Origin: Sciurus carolinensis
Lineage: Eukaryota; Chordata; Mammalia; Rodentia; Sciuridae
Assembly (NCBI RefSeq): GCF_902686445.1
Contig: NC_062219.1
Span: 106,145,160 to 106,209,159, forward strand
Length of the DNA stretch: 64,000 bases
Direction: 5' to 3'
In this document: positions 24,451 to 36,407 of the stretch, in pieces
Position numbering within the stretch: position 1 is the first letter of the stretch
Layout of the letters: every line of letters starts with the position of its first letter
Translations under genes and position numbers: made by a program
Notes under the pieces: generated by a model
What the model was told of the DNA's origin: nothing
What the model saw: only the letters and a program-made list of their open reading frames with translations
The model's database searches: none

Positions 24451-24602
24451 ATTTTGGGGGGAGGGGTGGGGGACTGGAAATTGAACCCAAGGGTGCTTAA
24501 ACACAGAGTCACATCGCCAGTCCTTTTCTTATATTTTATTAAACCCAGGGCCTTGTGCATGCAAGACAAGCACTCTACCAACTGAGCTATATCCCCAGCC
24601 CT
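24451..24602 (-). mobile_element. Dimeric ID-type SINE, antisense, just upstream of PGK2
   Basis: On the minus strand, tRNA-Ala-like text (gggctggggatatagctcag, ttggtagagtgcttgtc, ggccctgggttt) runs into an A-rich linker and then a second, weaker unit ending caatttccagtcc. It stops about 310 bp before the PGK2 start. It lacks a proper acceptor stem, so it is not a tRNA gene. Confidence 0.75.
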
Positions 24603-24730
24603 ATTACGGACCATTCTTATAAGATGTTCTTCACTTCCCCAACTTGGACTGTGCTTCTACTTCACCTTCACTAGCGTTTTCAATGGGCACCTAGCAACAG
24701 GCTGTAAATTCAGATTGGCAGAACCCTGGA

Positions 24731-24806
24731 CCAATGGCCGGGCTGCATTGCATTCCTGGACCACACCTGCCTCGTGAGACTCTCAGGACCCAAGAAGGGG
24801 CGGGCC
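24731..24806 (+). promoter_or_regulatory. PGK2: PGK2 proximal promoter: CCAAT and GC box
   Basis: CCAAT at 24731-24735 (about 180 bp before the ATG) and GGGGCGGGCC at 24797-24806 lie in a GC-rich stretch (24760-24900) that stands out from the AT-rich surroundings. CAAT and GC boxes are known elements of mammalian PGK2 core promoters. I see no TATA box. Confidence 0.6.
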
Positions 24807-24913
24807 GAGGGGAGGCGTTAGGCCGCCCCACCAACTAGCCTCCCGGCCGCCCCTCTAAGCCGGCTCTTCAGCACCTGCATCCAGCTGTCCGCCTAGCCCT
24901 TCCCACCACCAAG

Positions 24914-26167
24914 ATGTCCCTGTCTAAGAAATTGACTTTGGACAAACTGGACGTCAAAGGCAAGCGCGTCATCATGAGAGTGGACTTCAACGTTCCCATG
25001 AAGAAGAACCACATCACCAACAACCAGAGAATCAAGGCGGCCATCCCCAGCATCAAGTACTGCCTGGACAATGAAGCCAAGTCGGTGGTGCTGATGAGCC
25101 ACCTGGGCCGGCCCGATGGCGTCCCCATGCCCGACAAGTACTCCCTGGAGCCCGTGGCTGCCGAGCTGAAATCCTTGCTGGGCAGGGACGTGACGTTCCT
25201 CAAGGACTGTGTGGGCGCAGAAGTGGAGAAAGCCTGCGCCGACCCCGCCCCCGGGTCGGTCATCCTGCTGGAGAACCTGCGCTTTCACCTGGAGGAGGAA
25301 GGCAAGGGCCAAGATCCCTCTGGGAATAAGCTCAAGGCCGAGCCCGACAAGATCCAAGCCTTCCGAGAGTCCCTGTCCAAGCTAGGGGACGTGTACGTCA
25401 ACGATGCTTTCGGCACTGCGCACAGGGCTCACAGCTCCATGGTGGGAGTCAATCTGCCCCACAAGGCATCCGGATTCCTTATGAAGAAGGAGCTGGAGTA
25501 CTTTGCCAGAGCCTTGGAAAACCCAGAGAGACCCTTTCTGGCTATACTTGGGGGCGCCAAAGTGGCAGACAAGATCCAGCTCATCAAAAACATGCTGGAC
25601 AAGGTCAATCAGATGATTATTGGCGGCGGGATGGCCTTTACCTTCCTGAAGGTACTCAACAACATGGAGATCGGTGCCTCCCTCTTTGACGAAGAGGGAG
25701 CCAAGATTGTCAAGGAGATCATGGCCAAAGCAGAGAAGAATGGTGTCAAGATGACCTTTCCCGTGGACTTCATCACGGCTGACAAGTTCGATGAGAACGC
25801 CAACACTGGCACTGCCACCGTAGAATCTGGCATCCCCGCCGGCTGGATGGGTTTGGACTGTGGCCCTGAGAGCAATAAAACAAACGCTCAAGTCGTGTCC
25901 GAGGCCAAGCTCATCGTTTGGAATGGCCCTTTAGGAGTCTTTGAATGGGAAGCCTTTGCCAAGGGAACCAAGGCCCTGATGGATGAAGTCGTGAAAGCCA
26001 CGTCCAGGGGCTGCATCACCATTATAGGGGGCGGGGACACTGCCACGTGCTGTGCCAAATGGGACACTGAAGATAAAGTCAGCCATGTGAGCACAGGAGG
26101 GGGTGCCAGCCTGGAGCTGCTGGAAGGTAAAGCCCTCCCAGGAGTAGAGGCCCTCAGCAACCTGTAG
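24914..26167 (+). CDS. PGK2: Phosphoglycerate kinase 2 (testis-specific retrogene), intact
   Basis: Single 417-codon open frame without introns, exactly the mammalian PGK length. The enzyme transfers phosphate from 1,3-bisphosphoglycerate to ADP, the first ATP-yielding step of glycolysis, in the cytosol of spermatocytes, spermatids and sperm. Visible motifs: RVDFNVP with D24, N26 and R39 for 3-phosphoglycerate; SHLGRPDG (H63, R66); LENLRFH (R123); [10 protein letters not shown] (R171); nucleotide-site GGAKVADK; the hinge [11 protein letters not shown]; and C-terminal [11 protein letters not shown]. All look intact. The start ATG follows ccaccaccaag. Lack of introns and the position next to CRISP genes identify PGK2 (a retroposed copy of X-linked PGK1) rather than PGK1. 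Coding DNA is much more GC-rich than its flanks. Long antisense frames across it are shadows. Confidence 0.97.
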   Translation: MSLSKKLTLDKLDVKGKRVIMRVDFNVPMKKNHITNNQRIKAAIPSIKYCLDNEAKSVVLMSHLGRPDGVPMPDKYSLEPVAAELKSLLGRDVTFLKDCVGAEVEKACADPAPGSVILLENLRFHLEEEGKGQDPSGNKLKAEPDKIQAFRESLSKLGDVYVNDAFGTAHRAHSSMVGVNLPHKASGFLMKKELEYFARALENPERPFLAILGGAKVADKIQLIKNMLDKVNQMIIGGGMAFTFLKVLNNMEIGASLFDEEGAKIVKEIMAKAEKNGVKMTFPVDFITADKFDENANTGTATVESGIPAGWMGLDCGPESNKTNAQVVSEAKLIVWNGPLGVFEWEAFAKGTKALMDEVVKATSRGCITIIGGGDTATCCAKWDTEDKVSHVSTGGGASLELLEGKALPGVEALSNL

Positions 26168-26431
26168 CTCAGTCCCCTCCACCTGTTTTCCATCCTCAGC
26201 CTTTAGGTTAACTCAGTGCTCTAACATCTCAGCTTGACTTTGGTTAAAATGTACTGGATATTGGGATCCAGGAAATGGGCAGTCAGTGGGCCATCAGGAA
26301 CTCCTAACATCAGAGAATCAACTTTTTCACTTTAGCTATGTCATGCATTTGCCTAGTCTCTTCAAGATCTCTTTTGGACCTTTGGACTTCAACGCCATGC
26401 CTCATAGGGAGAATACATTCTTAAGTTGACC

Positions 26432-26437
26432 ATTAAA
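26432..26437 (+). terminator. PGK2: Candidate polyadenylation signal (ATTAAA) of PGK2
   Basis: ATTAAA lies 265 bp after the PGK2 stop, at the end of a stretch with non-repeat 3' UTR character. AATAAA hexamers also occur at about 26529 and 26543. Confidence 0.45.
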
Positions 26438-27286
26438 GTGAGTCAATTAAGCTGAATCTCTCATTTGTCATTTTTTTAGATACTTAGTTACAGGGAAACA
26501 ATAGGGTAAAGTTTTAAAATATTTAAACAATAAAAGTGTCCAAATAAACTGAGAGAAATAATCATATGTAATAACTCATCATTATCATCAGAGCTGTATG
26601 AGAAAATGTCTTAATAAGAAAAATATAAATGAAAAATTCTGATTAAATCAAAAAGTTGAAAGGGAAATAAATACAAAGAATTAATTTTTGTGTGCTTGTG
26701 GATGTACACGTCTTTGTTATATAAAAACCTATGAATTAAACCTGGTTTGTAAATAAAGATTTGATTGTTTAATTGAATTGCAATAAATTCTAAAACTTTT
26801 TAAAAGAATGTATATAATTTTTAAACATGTATGTATGAAAGATAAAGCTATAAAGACTTTTTATTAGAAAACAGGAACATGGAATAATTCATAAAAACAA
26901 AAGTACTTATTGGAGAATATTCCGCCTACCTCTATGAACAAAGGGCCCTAGAGGGTGATGCTATTATCAAAGACTAATGTACAGAGTAACTTTTCCCAGC
27001 TATAATATGCCATGTCCCTATAACCCAAGATTAATGTATTCAATAACTTGAATAATTGAGCTTCAAATATAAATCTTAAAACACCAGAAATTTCAACCTA
27101 TTTTAAATTAGAATATTAGTAATGCTATGGTAATTCTGAAGGAGGAGATTCATAAGATAAAAGCTCAAAAAGTCAAAAGAGAGAGGGAGAGAAGAAGTTT
27201 CATAGTTGGAAACAAGTTGAAAGCACACTGCTTTCTCACATAAACATTGATGGTGGAATGTAGGCCCTTCTCCATGAGATCATATG
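26438..27286. other. Intergenic AT-rich DNA after PGK2
   Basis: No gene or recognisable repeat family; short GA-rich patch near 27180-27200. Confidence 0.4.
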
Positions 27287-27697
27287 TGTTATGGTTTAGA
27301 TATGAGGCGTCCTCTTAAAGATTCTGTGTTAATACAGGGATGTTCAGAGGTGAAATTATTAGATTATGAGAACTGTAACGTAGTGGGTTCATCCTAATTT
27401 GAAAGTACTACTTTGCTGGGTGATCATTCTTGGTCAGTGGATATGGTGTTAAAGTGTGTTACCTAGGTCATGGCCTGAGGAATTATATTTTGGCCCCCTG
27501 ACTTCTCCCTCTTTCTGCTTCTTGGTTGCCATGCTGTGAGCCGGTTTCCACCACCACACTCTTCCACTGTGATCTCCTTCACCTCGGAGCAAAGGAATGA
27601 AGTTTTTCAAGTATGGCTTAATCTCTGAAACCCTGAGCTCAAAATAAACTTTTCCTCCTCTAAATCGTTCCCATATGGTGTTTTGGTCACAATAACA
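27287..27697 (+). mobile_element. MaLR-type solo LTR, sense
   Basis: A 411-bp unit that begins TGTTATGGTTTAGATATG and ends GTCACAATAACA (TG..CA ends). It resembles MST/THE1/ORR1-like LTRs and contains the usual ttctgcttcttggttgcc and aataaacttttcctcctc (AATAAA) blocks. A clear 5-bp target duplication was not found. Confidence 0.7.
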
Positions 27698-29337
27698 CAA
27701 AGCTGGTGGTAATGTAGCAAACCAAGCTCCTGTAACAAATCTGCTACCTCAAATCATTAGGTTCAGTCTCTATCTGTAGAGTCTGTCTGGGATTTTGTTA
27801 CAGAATTGGAAGTCTTAAAGGGGAAAGCAAGTGTGAGGCCATCAGGATTTTTTAAAAATTATTGCCTATTAATTATACAGAATAATGGATTTCATCACAG
27901 CACATTCATACATGCATGTAACATTTTCATCATTTCCACATCCCATTATACCCCCAACTCTGCTTGCTCTCCTCCCTCTCAACCTCTTCCTTGTTTCCAA
28001 CGTTCTCTTTTCTATTTTCATGTGGACCTTCTTTCCCCGCTAGATTTCACACATAAGAGAAAACAAATAATACTTGTCCTTCTGAATTGCCTTATTTTTT
28101 TTTTTTTTGCTTAAAATGATCCCACTTCCATTTATCTTTCTGAACATTAGATTATTTCATTCCTTATGGCAGAATAATACTCCACTGTATTTTCTTTATC
28201 CATTCATCTGTTGGCAGACACCTAGGCTGATTCCATATCTCGAGTATAGTGAATTGTGCCATGATAAAATGGGTATACAGATATCTCTATCGAAGGATGA
28301 CCTTAATTCCTTTAGGTGAGGAGTGGTAGAGCTGGATTATGTGGTAACTCAAGTTTTAGGTTTTTCAGGAACCTCCATACTGATTTCTGTAGTGGCTTTA
28401 CTTGTTTACATTAATACCAATGGGGTATAAAAGTTCCTTTCCCCTACATCCTCACCAAGATTTGCTATTCGTTGTTGTTGTTGTTGTTGTTGTTGATAGT
28501 AGACATTCTGACAGGGTTTAGATGGAATCACAATGCAGTTTTTATTTGCATTTCTTTGATGGCTAAAGGTATTGAACATTTTTAATAAAATTGTTGGCTA
28601 TTTGTACTTCTTCTTTTGAGAAGTGTCTGTCCAGGTCTTTTCCCCTTTGTTGATAGGATTATTAGGGTTTCGGTGTTAACAAGACTGGCTCACAAGCGTA
28701 GCTCACAAAGTTTGTTTTTCCCACCGTGTAGACTGCCTCCTCGCTTTGGTTCCTTCACCATGCAGAAGCTATTTAGTGTAATCAGTCCCATTTGCTGCTT
28801 CTTGATCCAGAGCTATTGGAGTTCTTTTCAGAAAGTCATTTTTCTTGCCTATAATGTGAAGCATTCCTCTTTTGTTTCCTTCTGGCAGTTTCAAAGTTTC
28901 AGACCTTGTACTTAGGACTTTGATCCATTTTAAGTTGATTTTTGTACAAAGTGAATGATTGGGATCTAATTTCAATCTTCTACATATGGAAATGTAGTTT
29001 TCCAGCACCATTTGTTAAAAAGGTACTCTGTTCTCCAATATAAGCTTGTGACACCTGTGTCAAGTGTCAGGTGACTGTAGCTATGTATGTTGGTTTACAT
29101 CTGTGTCCTCTATTCCACTGGCCTATGCGCCCCCTTTTTTGCTGTTACCACACTGTTTTTGTTACTATGACTCTGAAATATGTTTTGAAATCAGTTATTG
29201 TTATATTATCGCATAGTTCTTTTTCCTCAAGGTTGCTTTGTCTATTCTGGGTCTTTTTTGCTTTGGGGTGTTTTTTCTAGTTATGTAAAGAATGTCATTG
29301 GCATTTTGGTTTGGATTGCTTTGAATCTGTAGATTAC

Positions 29338-31819
29338 TGTTTTAGTCAGCTTTTTTACTGCTGTAACTAAAAGATCTAACCAGAACAATTTTAGAGGAGG
29401 AAAGTGTGGCAGAAGGAAGCAACTCACATCACAGTGTTCAGAAAGCAGAGAGAGAGACCACTGACCAGATACAAAAATACACTCTCAAGTCACGCCCCAA
29501 TTCCCACCTTCTTCAGTCATACCCTGCAACTTTAGTTACCACTCAGTCAGTTCCTGATCAGCCACTGATTGGGTTAAGACTATCACAATCCAATCATTTT
29601 TTCTCTAAATCTTCTTGCATCATCTTTCATATGAGCTTCTGAGGGACCCCCACATCTAAACCATAACATTCTGTCCCTGGCCTCCAAAATCTCACATTCA
29701 TCTGACAATGAAAATCACATTTAGTCCATTTCCAAGAGTCCCCATAGTCTCAAGAGTTCCACGATTGCTCAATGTTCAAGTCCAAAGTCTTCTCTAAGGC
29801 TCAATGTAATCTCACATTGTGGAGCTCCTGTAAAATTAAAAGCAATTTACAAGTATCCAATATATAATGATGGAATAATTATTTCCATTCACAAAATTAG
29901 GGGCATAGAAAGAAGGGGTAGGACAAAAGCAAGACTGAAATCCAGCTGGGGAAACAAGTTCCATAGCTCCACCTCCGGCATCTGGGGCACATGGAGAATA
30001 TGCTATTCTCTCCAAAGGGCTTGTGTAGCTCCACCCCTCTAGACTTGTTTGTTGCAGCCTAAGTGACCTTTCTGTTGCCTTGTCTCTGATCAATTCCTGC
30101 AGTTTCCTAGAAGGATGTCCCACATTACTGGCATTTTTTTTTTTTTTTTTTGGTAGTGGAGTGATACTGGGGATTGAACTCCAGGGCACTTAACAACCAC
30201 TGAGCTACAACCCAGCCCTATTTTGTATTTTATTTAGAGACAGGGTCTTACTGAGTTGCTTAGTGCCTCATTTTGCTGAGGCTGGCTTTGAACTGGTGAT
30301 CCTCCTGCCTCAACCTCCTGAGCCACTGGGATTACAGGTGTGTGCCACCATGACTGATTATGTTACCAGCATTTCTTAATCTCAGGAGTCTCCACTGAAG
30401 CTTCAGCTTCCTCTTCACATCTCAACACTTTGAATTCTCAGAGACTACCTGCAGGGACTCTGACCCTACTGCACCTTGCCTGACCTCCCAGACTTTCCTT
30501 TTATGTCTTGGTGGAAGCCTCCATGAATTCCTAACTCCAGCATCCTGCATTCCTGTAGAACCAGCAATACCATGTGGTTGACACCAAGGTCTGCGACCAT
30601 CTTGAGTAGTAGTCAAGTCTCCAGGGACCCTTGCTGCAGCCACCTCTGAGTGTCTGGGTGGCTGAGCATGTTGAAAAAACTTTCTAGGTCCCCTTATGCA
30701 AGAAGGGTACCCCACTCGTCCGTTCTCAAGAGAATTTTCACATTTACTTCCTTGAGCTATAGATGGGTGTGGTCTTACCAGCTCCTCAGATGCTCTCAGA
30801 TCATCTTTCGTATTGTCTCTGGGCAAGGCCTTTAGCATTTCTTTAGTGGTGGTAAGTTCTTTAACAACTGAAACTTACTTAGCCCTAGTTTTACTCCTGC
30901 CTTTCAAGTCCACATTTTTCAAATCTTTCATTCAGTTTTTTGCTCCTGATTATCACAATAAATTTGGTTAAAATCCATTAGCAATATCCATTCCACCACA
31001 TGAATGCTGTGCTGCCTAGTAAAGTCTTCTCCCAGATTAAGAAGTCCATCACTTTTAAAATCAGCCTCACAGAAAATCTCAGGACAGAGGCAAAATGCAG
31101 ATAACTTCTCAGTCAGAACATAGCAAGAATGCCCTCTAGACCAATTACAGATAGTGTCCTTCTTTTCCTCTAAACTTTCTGTAGCCTTGCCTTCACTATC
31201 CATGATCCTACTGGCATTCTGGTCTTCTGAGATCCCAACAGAGTTGGCCATTAAGCTCCATTTACAAAAACCTAAAGCATTTACAGTTTGCACTGCTAAA
31301 CATCTCAAAATTCCTCCCACCAATTCCAAAAAGCCCAAAAAGCTTTTGAACCATATAGTCAGGTTAGTCACAGCAACAACCCCACTTCTCAGTACCAATT
31401 TCTGTTTTAGTCAGCTTTCCCACTGCTGTGACTAAAAAAATCAGAACAGAAAACTTTTAGAGGAGGAAAAGTGTATTTGAGGATTCATGGTCTTATTCCA
31501 CAGAATGCCTGCTCCATTCCTTGAGGCACAACACCATGGTAGGAGAGTGTGGCAGAAGGAAGCAGTTTACATCATGGTGACGAGGCAGCAGAGAGGGAGA
31601 GAAAGATATTTCATTGGCCAGATATAAATATATACCCCCAAGTCATGCCCCAATTTCCACCTCCTCCATCCACACCCTGCCACTTCAGCTACTACTCGGT
31701 TAATCCCTATCAGGGGATTAATTCACTGATTGGGTTAAGACTCTTACAGTCCAATAATTTCTCCTCTAAACCTTCTTGCATTGTCTTACCTGTGAGTTTT
31801 TGGGGGACTCCACATAAAA
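29338..31819 (-). mobile_element. MaLR provirus-like element with two LTRs and 5-bp target duplication
   Basis: LTRs at 29338-29668 and 31403-31819, both starting TGTTTTAGTCAGCTTT on the + strand, enclose an internal region (ctggcctccaaaatctcac...) of MST/THE1-internal type. The left LTR has an internal deletion; the right one has lost its last bases. ATTAC at 29333-29337 and 31820-31824 is the 5-bp target duplication typical of ERVL/MaLR insertion. Internal reading frames are decayed fragments without a recognisable domain, as expected of a non-autonomous element. Confidence 0.78.
30137..30358 (-). mobile_element. B1-dID SINE, antisense, inside the MaLR element
   Basis: T tail of about 18, then gggattgaactccaggg and accactgagctaca (inverted ID), then gagacagggtcttactgag and ggattacaggtgtgtgccacc (inverted B1). 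Well preserved, so younger than its host element. Confidence 0.9.
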
Positions 31820-31918
31820 ATTACTTTAAGTAACATGGCCATTTTAGCAGTATTAATTCTACTGATCCTTGAAGATGAGAGGTCTTTCTATCTTCTAATT
31901 TCTTCTTCAATGTCTTTC

Positions 31919-32129
31919 TTTTTTCTGGGGGGAGGGACCAGGGATTGAACTTATGAGTACTCAACCACTAAGCCACATGCTCAACACTTTTAAATTTTAT
32001 TTAGAGACAGGGTCTCACTGAGTTGCTTAGCATCTTGCTTTTGCTGAAGCTGTCTTTTAACTTGTGATCCTCCTGCCTCAGCTTCCTGAGCCACTGGGAA
32101 TACAGGCATGTGCCACCACACCTGGCTTC
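31919..32129 (-). mobile_element. B1-dID SINE, antisense, inside the old L1
   Basis: Inverted ID half (gggattgaacttatgagt, accactaagccacatgc) and inverted B1 half (agacagggtctcactgagt, caggcatgtgccacca). cttcttcaatg before it and cttcttcattg after it look like its target duplication. Confidence 0.88.
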
Positions 32130-33030
32130 TTCATTGTTTTGTAATTCTCACTGTAAATCTCATAATTTTATCTCCTTGGTTAGGTTTATTTCTATTTTTC
32201 TTTTTATATTATGGTACATGGAGTTGTTTTCTTGACTTCTGTCCCAGTGCATTCACTATTGATTGTTATTTTTGTTGAATTTGTCAGATCTAAACATCTT
32301 CTAGTGAAGGTTTTGGGATCTTCTAAATATAGAATCATGTCATCTGAAAATCAGGATAATTTAACTTCTTCCTTTCCTAGTCATATCTCTTTCATTTATT
32401 TCTCTTGCCCAATTGTTCTGGCTAAAATTTCAAGTATTATATTAAATAGAAGTGATGATATGGAATATGTTTTTCTTATTCCTGAATTTAGAGTAAAGCT
32501 TCCCAATTTTCCCCAAACAGTATGAAGTTGGTTTCAGGCTTATGCTAAAAAGAGCTTTATTACGTTGATGTAAGATCCTTTTAAATCTAGTCCTTCAGGA
32601 CTTTTATCATGAAGATTGTTGAATTTTCTCAAAGGCTTCTTCTGCATCTATTGAGAACTTGTCATTTTATCCTTTATTCTATTTGTTTTGTGTACTGTAT
32701 TTGTTGTTTTTCATATATTGAACCATTCTGGTATTCCTGGAATAAGACCAACTTGATGATAGGATGTGATCTTTTTCATGTGTTGCTGAATTTATTTTGC
32801 TGGTATTTTACTGAGGATTTTGGTATCTGTTCATTAATGACATTGGCCTCTAGTTATCTTTGGGGGCCATTTTTCAGTTTTGATATTATGGTGATACTGG
32901 TTTAATAAAGAGAATTTTGAAGCATTTCCTACCTTTCTGTTTTATGGACTAGTTTGAGGACCATAGGTGTTAGTTCTTCAAAGATGTGGAAAAGTTCAGC
33001 ACAAATCCATCTGCTTCTGGGCTTTTCTTG

Positions 33031-34621
33031 TATCCTCGACTATGGGTAGAGAGCAGCATAAAGGATCCGCTGTGTGTATCCAAAGTGCCAAATTTAATCC
33101 CCAGCACCACTTTGCTAAGAGAGAATAATCAACAGTAAAAAGTTAGATGCAAAACAGATCTCAACATACTGTTAAAAAATTATTAAACACAATCTCTGCA
33201 ACTCTAACCAAAGTAAAAGGAAGGGGAAGAACGACGTGGAATAGTCTAAAACAGAGCATTAGTGAACGTAAACAATATTAACATTTAAGAGAAAAGAGGG
33301 GAGAGAAAGAGAAGAAATAAGAAAGAAAAAGGAGAAAGGAAGGGCATAAAAATGAGAAAGAAGAAAATAAATAGAAAAATCCATTTAAGGATTTTAATAA
33401 ATACATCACCATCTGAATCTCTGGGAAGTATAGGAAACCTCTCCTCCCATGCCACTCACTGCACAGAACCTAGGTCCTCCGCCTGCTCAGACTGCATATC
33501 CACCCAATAGCACTGTCTGCGTTCCTGGAGGAAGGAACTCTCTTCCACCCCAAAAGGAGTGCCCCTTCCCAGACAGAGGCACCAGGCCCTCATTGCTGAT
33601 GTGCTCCATTTCACTTATTATTTTTCTTTTTATTTTAAAAACCAATACTTCTGAGTTCCATCCAGCCACTGACTCTTGAGTTGCATGCCAGTGCTCTCCA
33701 TGGCCCCCTGCCTCATCATGCAGTCTCACATCTTTTGATTTGACTCAGTCTCCTGGAGCAGTCGGTAATTGATGAGTGCCAAAAATCTGCCATGTTTTTG
33801 CATTGTTTTATTTCAAACATGTGATTCCAACATTCCAAGAATTATTTTCACTTATGCTATTGGCAATGACTTGTGAGATGAAGCCTATTTTACAAGGGAA
33901 GCTTAATAATATATTCTCTTTAGCCGGGCACTTTGTACCCAAGTAAAAGTCAGTAGAATATATTAATAACAGGAAGTAGGCGGAGAACAAACACTGAAAG
34001 AAAATTAACAGTTTCTGACAGACTGTCCTATAACCATTCAAGTATTCACTGTACTTCTCACATAAGAAAACATAACTATGTCAAGAGGGGCAATACTACA
34101 TTTTATTTAGTTACTTCGTGCTATTGAAACTTAGGTCTCTGGAAGAACTCAATAGTTTGGCAAAGTGAAAAGCAGAGTCATCATTCTCATGGTCCTCACT
34201 CTCCCTACTCTGTACAAACCAAATGGTAAAAAAGAAATAAGTAACCTTGATAAAAATACTCAACAACAATTCCATTGGTACATTAAAACTGTAACAAATT
34301 ATGGTGGACCAGAATTTCAGGAATCACTTGACCTGGGAATGGAAGACTTTCCATGGTTAGACTGGAGGAAATTTCCTATTCATTTTTCTTTTCTGGACCC
34401 TACTATGAGCAGGTAAGTTTTTTTGTGTGTGTCCTAACTTCCCATACAATTTCTGAAGCAGATATTGGAGACCTGGGCTACATCTGTCTCTGCAAAGATT
34501 TCCCAGATTCCTTCTTCTGGTGCACTTTAAGGAAACCAAGGATGCCTTTACTTATTACAGTTTAAAGCTTTGGAAGTCCAGACTAGTGGTTTCTTAACTT
34601 TCTCAAGAAACCAGGTTTTTG
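33031..34621. other. Intergenic DNA; purine-rich patch and one unassigned frame
   Basis: A possible ID-like remnant near 33040-33110, a GA-rich stretch at 33288-33375, and otherwise unassigned DNA. At 34165-34412 there is an open frame with a hydrophobic N-terminus that runs to a consensus donor CAG|GTAAGT at 34413. The only upstream start in frame is an internal ATG at 34189. I do not recognise the protein, and nothing else supports a gene. Confidence 0.3.
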
Positions 34622-34826
34622 GGACCTGGATGTGGTGGCACACACATAATCCCAGCACCTCTGGAGGCTGAGACAGTAGGATTGCAAGTTCAAAGCCAGT
34701 CTCAGCAACTTAAGCAAGACTCTAAGCAACTTAGAGAGAACCTGTCTCAAAATAAAAAGGACTAGGGTTGTGGCTCAGGTTAAAGTGACCCTGGGTTCAA
34801 TTCCTGGTATCAAGAAAAAAAAATCC
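34622..34826 (+). mobile_element. B1-dID SINE, sense, complete
   Basis: B1 half tgtggtggcacacacataatcc, gaggctgagacagtagg, cctgtctcaaaa, then ID half ctagggttgtggctcagg, gggttcaattcctgg and an A tail. Confidence 0.92.
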
Positions 34827-36402
34827 AAGTTTCTGGTATATCTAATCCTCTGCAAAATTCTCAAAAATCTCTTTTAATTATACTTCTGAACCCCCCAACT
34901 CTTGTTTTTACTTAATTAATTTGTCTGCTGGAACTACCTTGTACTTCAATGCCAGGCAAGCTGTGGTTATCTGACAAGCAGGCAGGAAGGCCTGTGATCT
35001 TGCCTGTGACTTCCTCATGAATTTGTTTGAAAAGTACAAGTGGCAAATCTTTTAGAAAAGGCACGAGTGATGTTCTTTCTCTTATTCAAAACTATATTGC
35101 ATATATTTCTGGTTCTAAGTGCTTCATTTTTCCTAGCTCTGTTCATTTTGCATTGTAATAATTTCTAAAAAATCAACAGAATAAAAAAAAAGTTATAACT
35201 AGAATATACTAATATGTGGCCACTTTCTAAACACTTCACTTGCAACTTTATTCTCTTTGGGGATGTGTCATGCTTACTTAGACATAACAGGTCAAAGATT
35301 TATAAATGTTCCAGCAGAAAAATGAGCAATCACTACCATCCGGCTTTCCATGTCTCTTTACTTTTCTTCTCTCACCTGATCCTTAAGTGAATGTAACTTG
35401 TGGGTTTTATTAAGACAGAAACCACAACATGGTCAATTTCTACATTGTGCAGTCTATACACTAGTTGTTCTAAAACAAAGATAATTTTCCCAAAGAGGAC
35501 ATTTGTCAAACTCTGGAAATGTGTCTGCTTGTCATGTCCAGAGGGATGCTCTAGGTATCTAGTAGTGATGTCTAAGAAGCTTCTAAAACCCCACAAATCA
35601 CAGGATAGCCTTCCACAACAAAGACTTAGTCAGCCTAAGATGTCAATAGTGATAATGGTTGAGAAATCTTGACCTTGACTGAACTAGGATAATAAAAAGA
35701 CTTAAAAATAAAATTTCTCAAAAATCATAGAAATTTTTCTTTCTAATGTAACATTATAAGGTTGCTATGGGTCAGTAGACACTGCTTGGGCTAATTCAAA
35801 GACCCAGTGAACAAAACATGGCTCTTTTATCATCTGTACTTGACTTCATCACTAGAAGCAAGAAGATCAATTTGAATGTTGACATATTCCACACCACTAA
35901 ATAGGGATTAAGAGATCTAGAGCAGGCATCCTGTCTTCAAGAAAGAGCATCTGATGTCATCCACATAAGCTGTGCTTACATGCCCTCCACCTGAACTCAG
36001 TAATATAAGTACATCCAACTGATAGGCAACGTATTCTCTGGCTGGGTGTTCATGGGCCAAGTTAAAGCTGTTAGTAAAAGGAAGAAAAATAAAGTTCCAT
36101 GAATTTAAAAATGTAGCCCAAAGAGGAATCTCTGTAAACTTTACAATACACTGGAAGATCCATGGAGAGCATGCTTTTGTAGATGATTTACCCTAAAAGA
36201 AAGAAGAACATTTAGAGAACAAGTATATATTGAAGGGGGGGAAAGTCTTGAAATAGTTAAAATGAAAATGACAACAATTTGAGATGGAAAATAAACTGAC
36301 GAAGATATTTACAAAAATCACAGATTCAAATGTTAGTACAAAATAGTTATTGTTAAAAGGAGAAAGTAAGAGAACTGGTAATGAGAGAACTTATTGACTA
36401 GG
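34827..36402. other. Intergenic DNA without genes
   Basis: Apart from a MER5-like fragment (35505-35673) no known repeat or gene is visible. Confidence 0.4.
35505..35673 (+). mobile_element. MER5-like hAT (Charlie) DNA-transposon fragment
   Basis: The succession ggatgctctaggtatctagtag, caggatagccttccacaaca, cctaagatgtcaatagtg and ggttgagaaatctt follows the order of the MER5A/B consensus. Ancient and diverged. Confidence 0.6.
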
Positions 36403-36407
36403 AATAC

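Larger units (their letters stand above)
27848..33030 (-). mobile_element. Old antisense L1, split by a MaLR element and a SINE
   Basis: Three collinear pieces on the minus strand: 27848-29337, 31820-31918 and about 32130-33030. On the + strand they read, from the inverted 3' UTR (ataatggatttcatc), through inverted ORF2 landmarks (aataatactccactgta, ccactggcctatgcgcccc, gaatcatgtcatctgaaaat) to gcttctgggcttttcttg. No intact frame. A TTG microsatellite sits at 28466-28495. The 5' end is truncated within ORF2. Confidence 0.8.

Noticed and set aside
24541..24602. Possible tRNA-Ala gene on the minus strand
   Set aside because: A and B boxes are present, but the 3' half and acceptor stem are missing and an A-rich SINE linker follows, so it is an ID SINE.
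24868..26193. Long minus-strand reading frames over PGK2 (up to 169 codons)
   Set aside because: They are shadows of the GC-rich PGK2 coding sequence, with no known domains.
30422..31435. Frames of 138, 156 and 93 codons
   Set aside because: They lie in the MaLR internal region and LTR; no gag, protease or polymerase motif can be seen.
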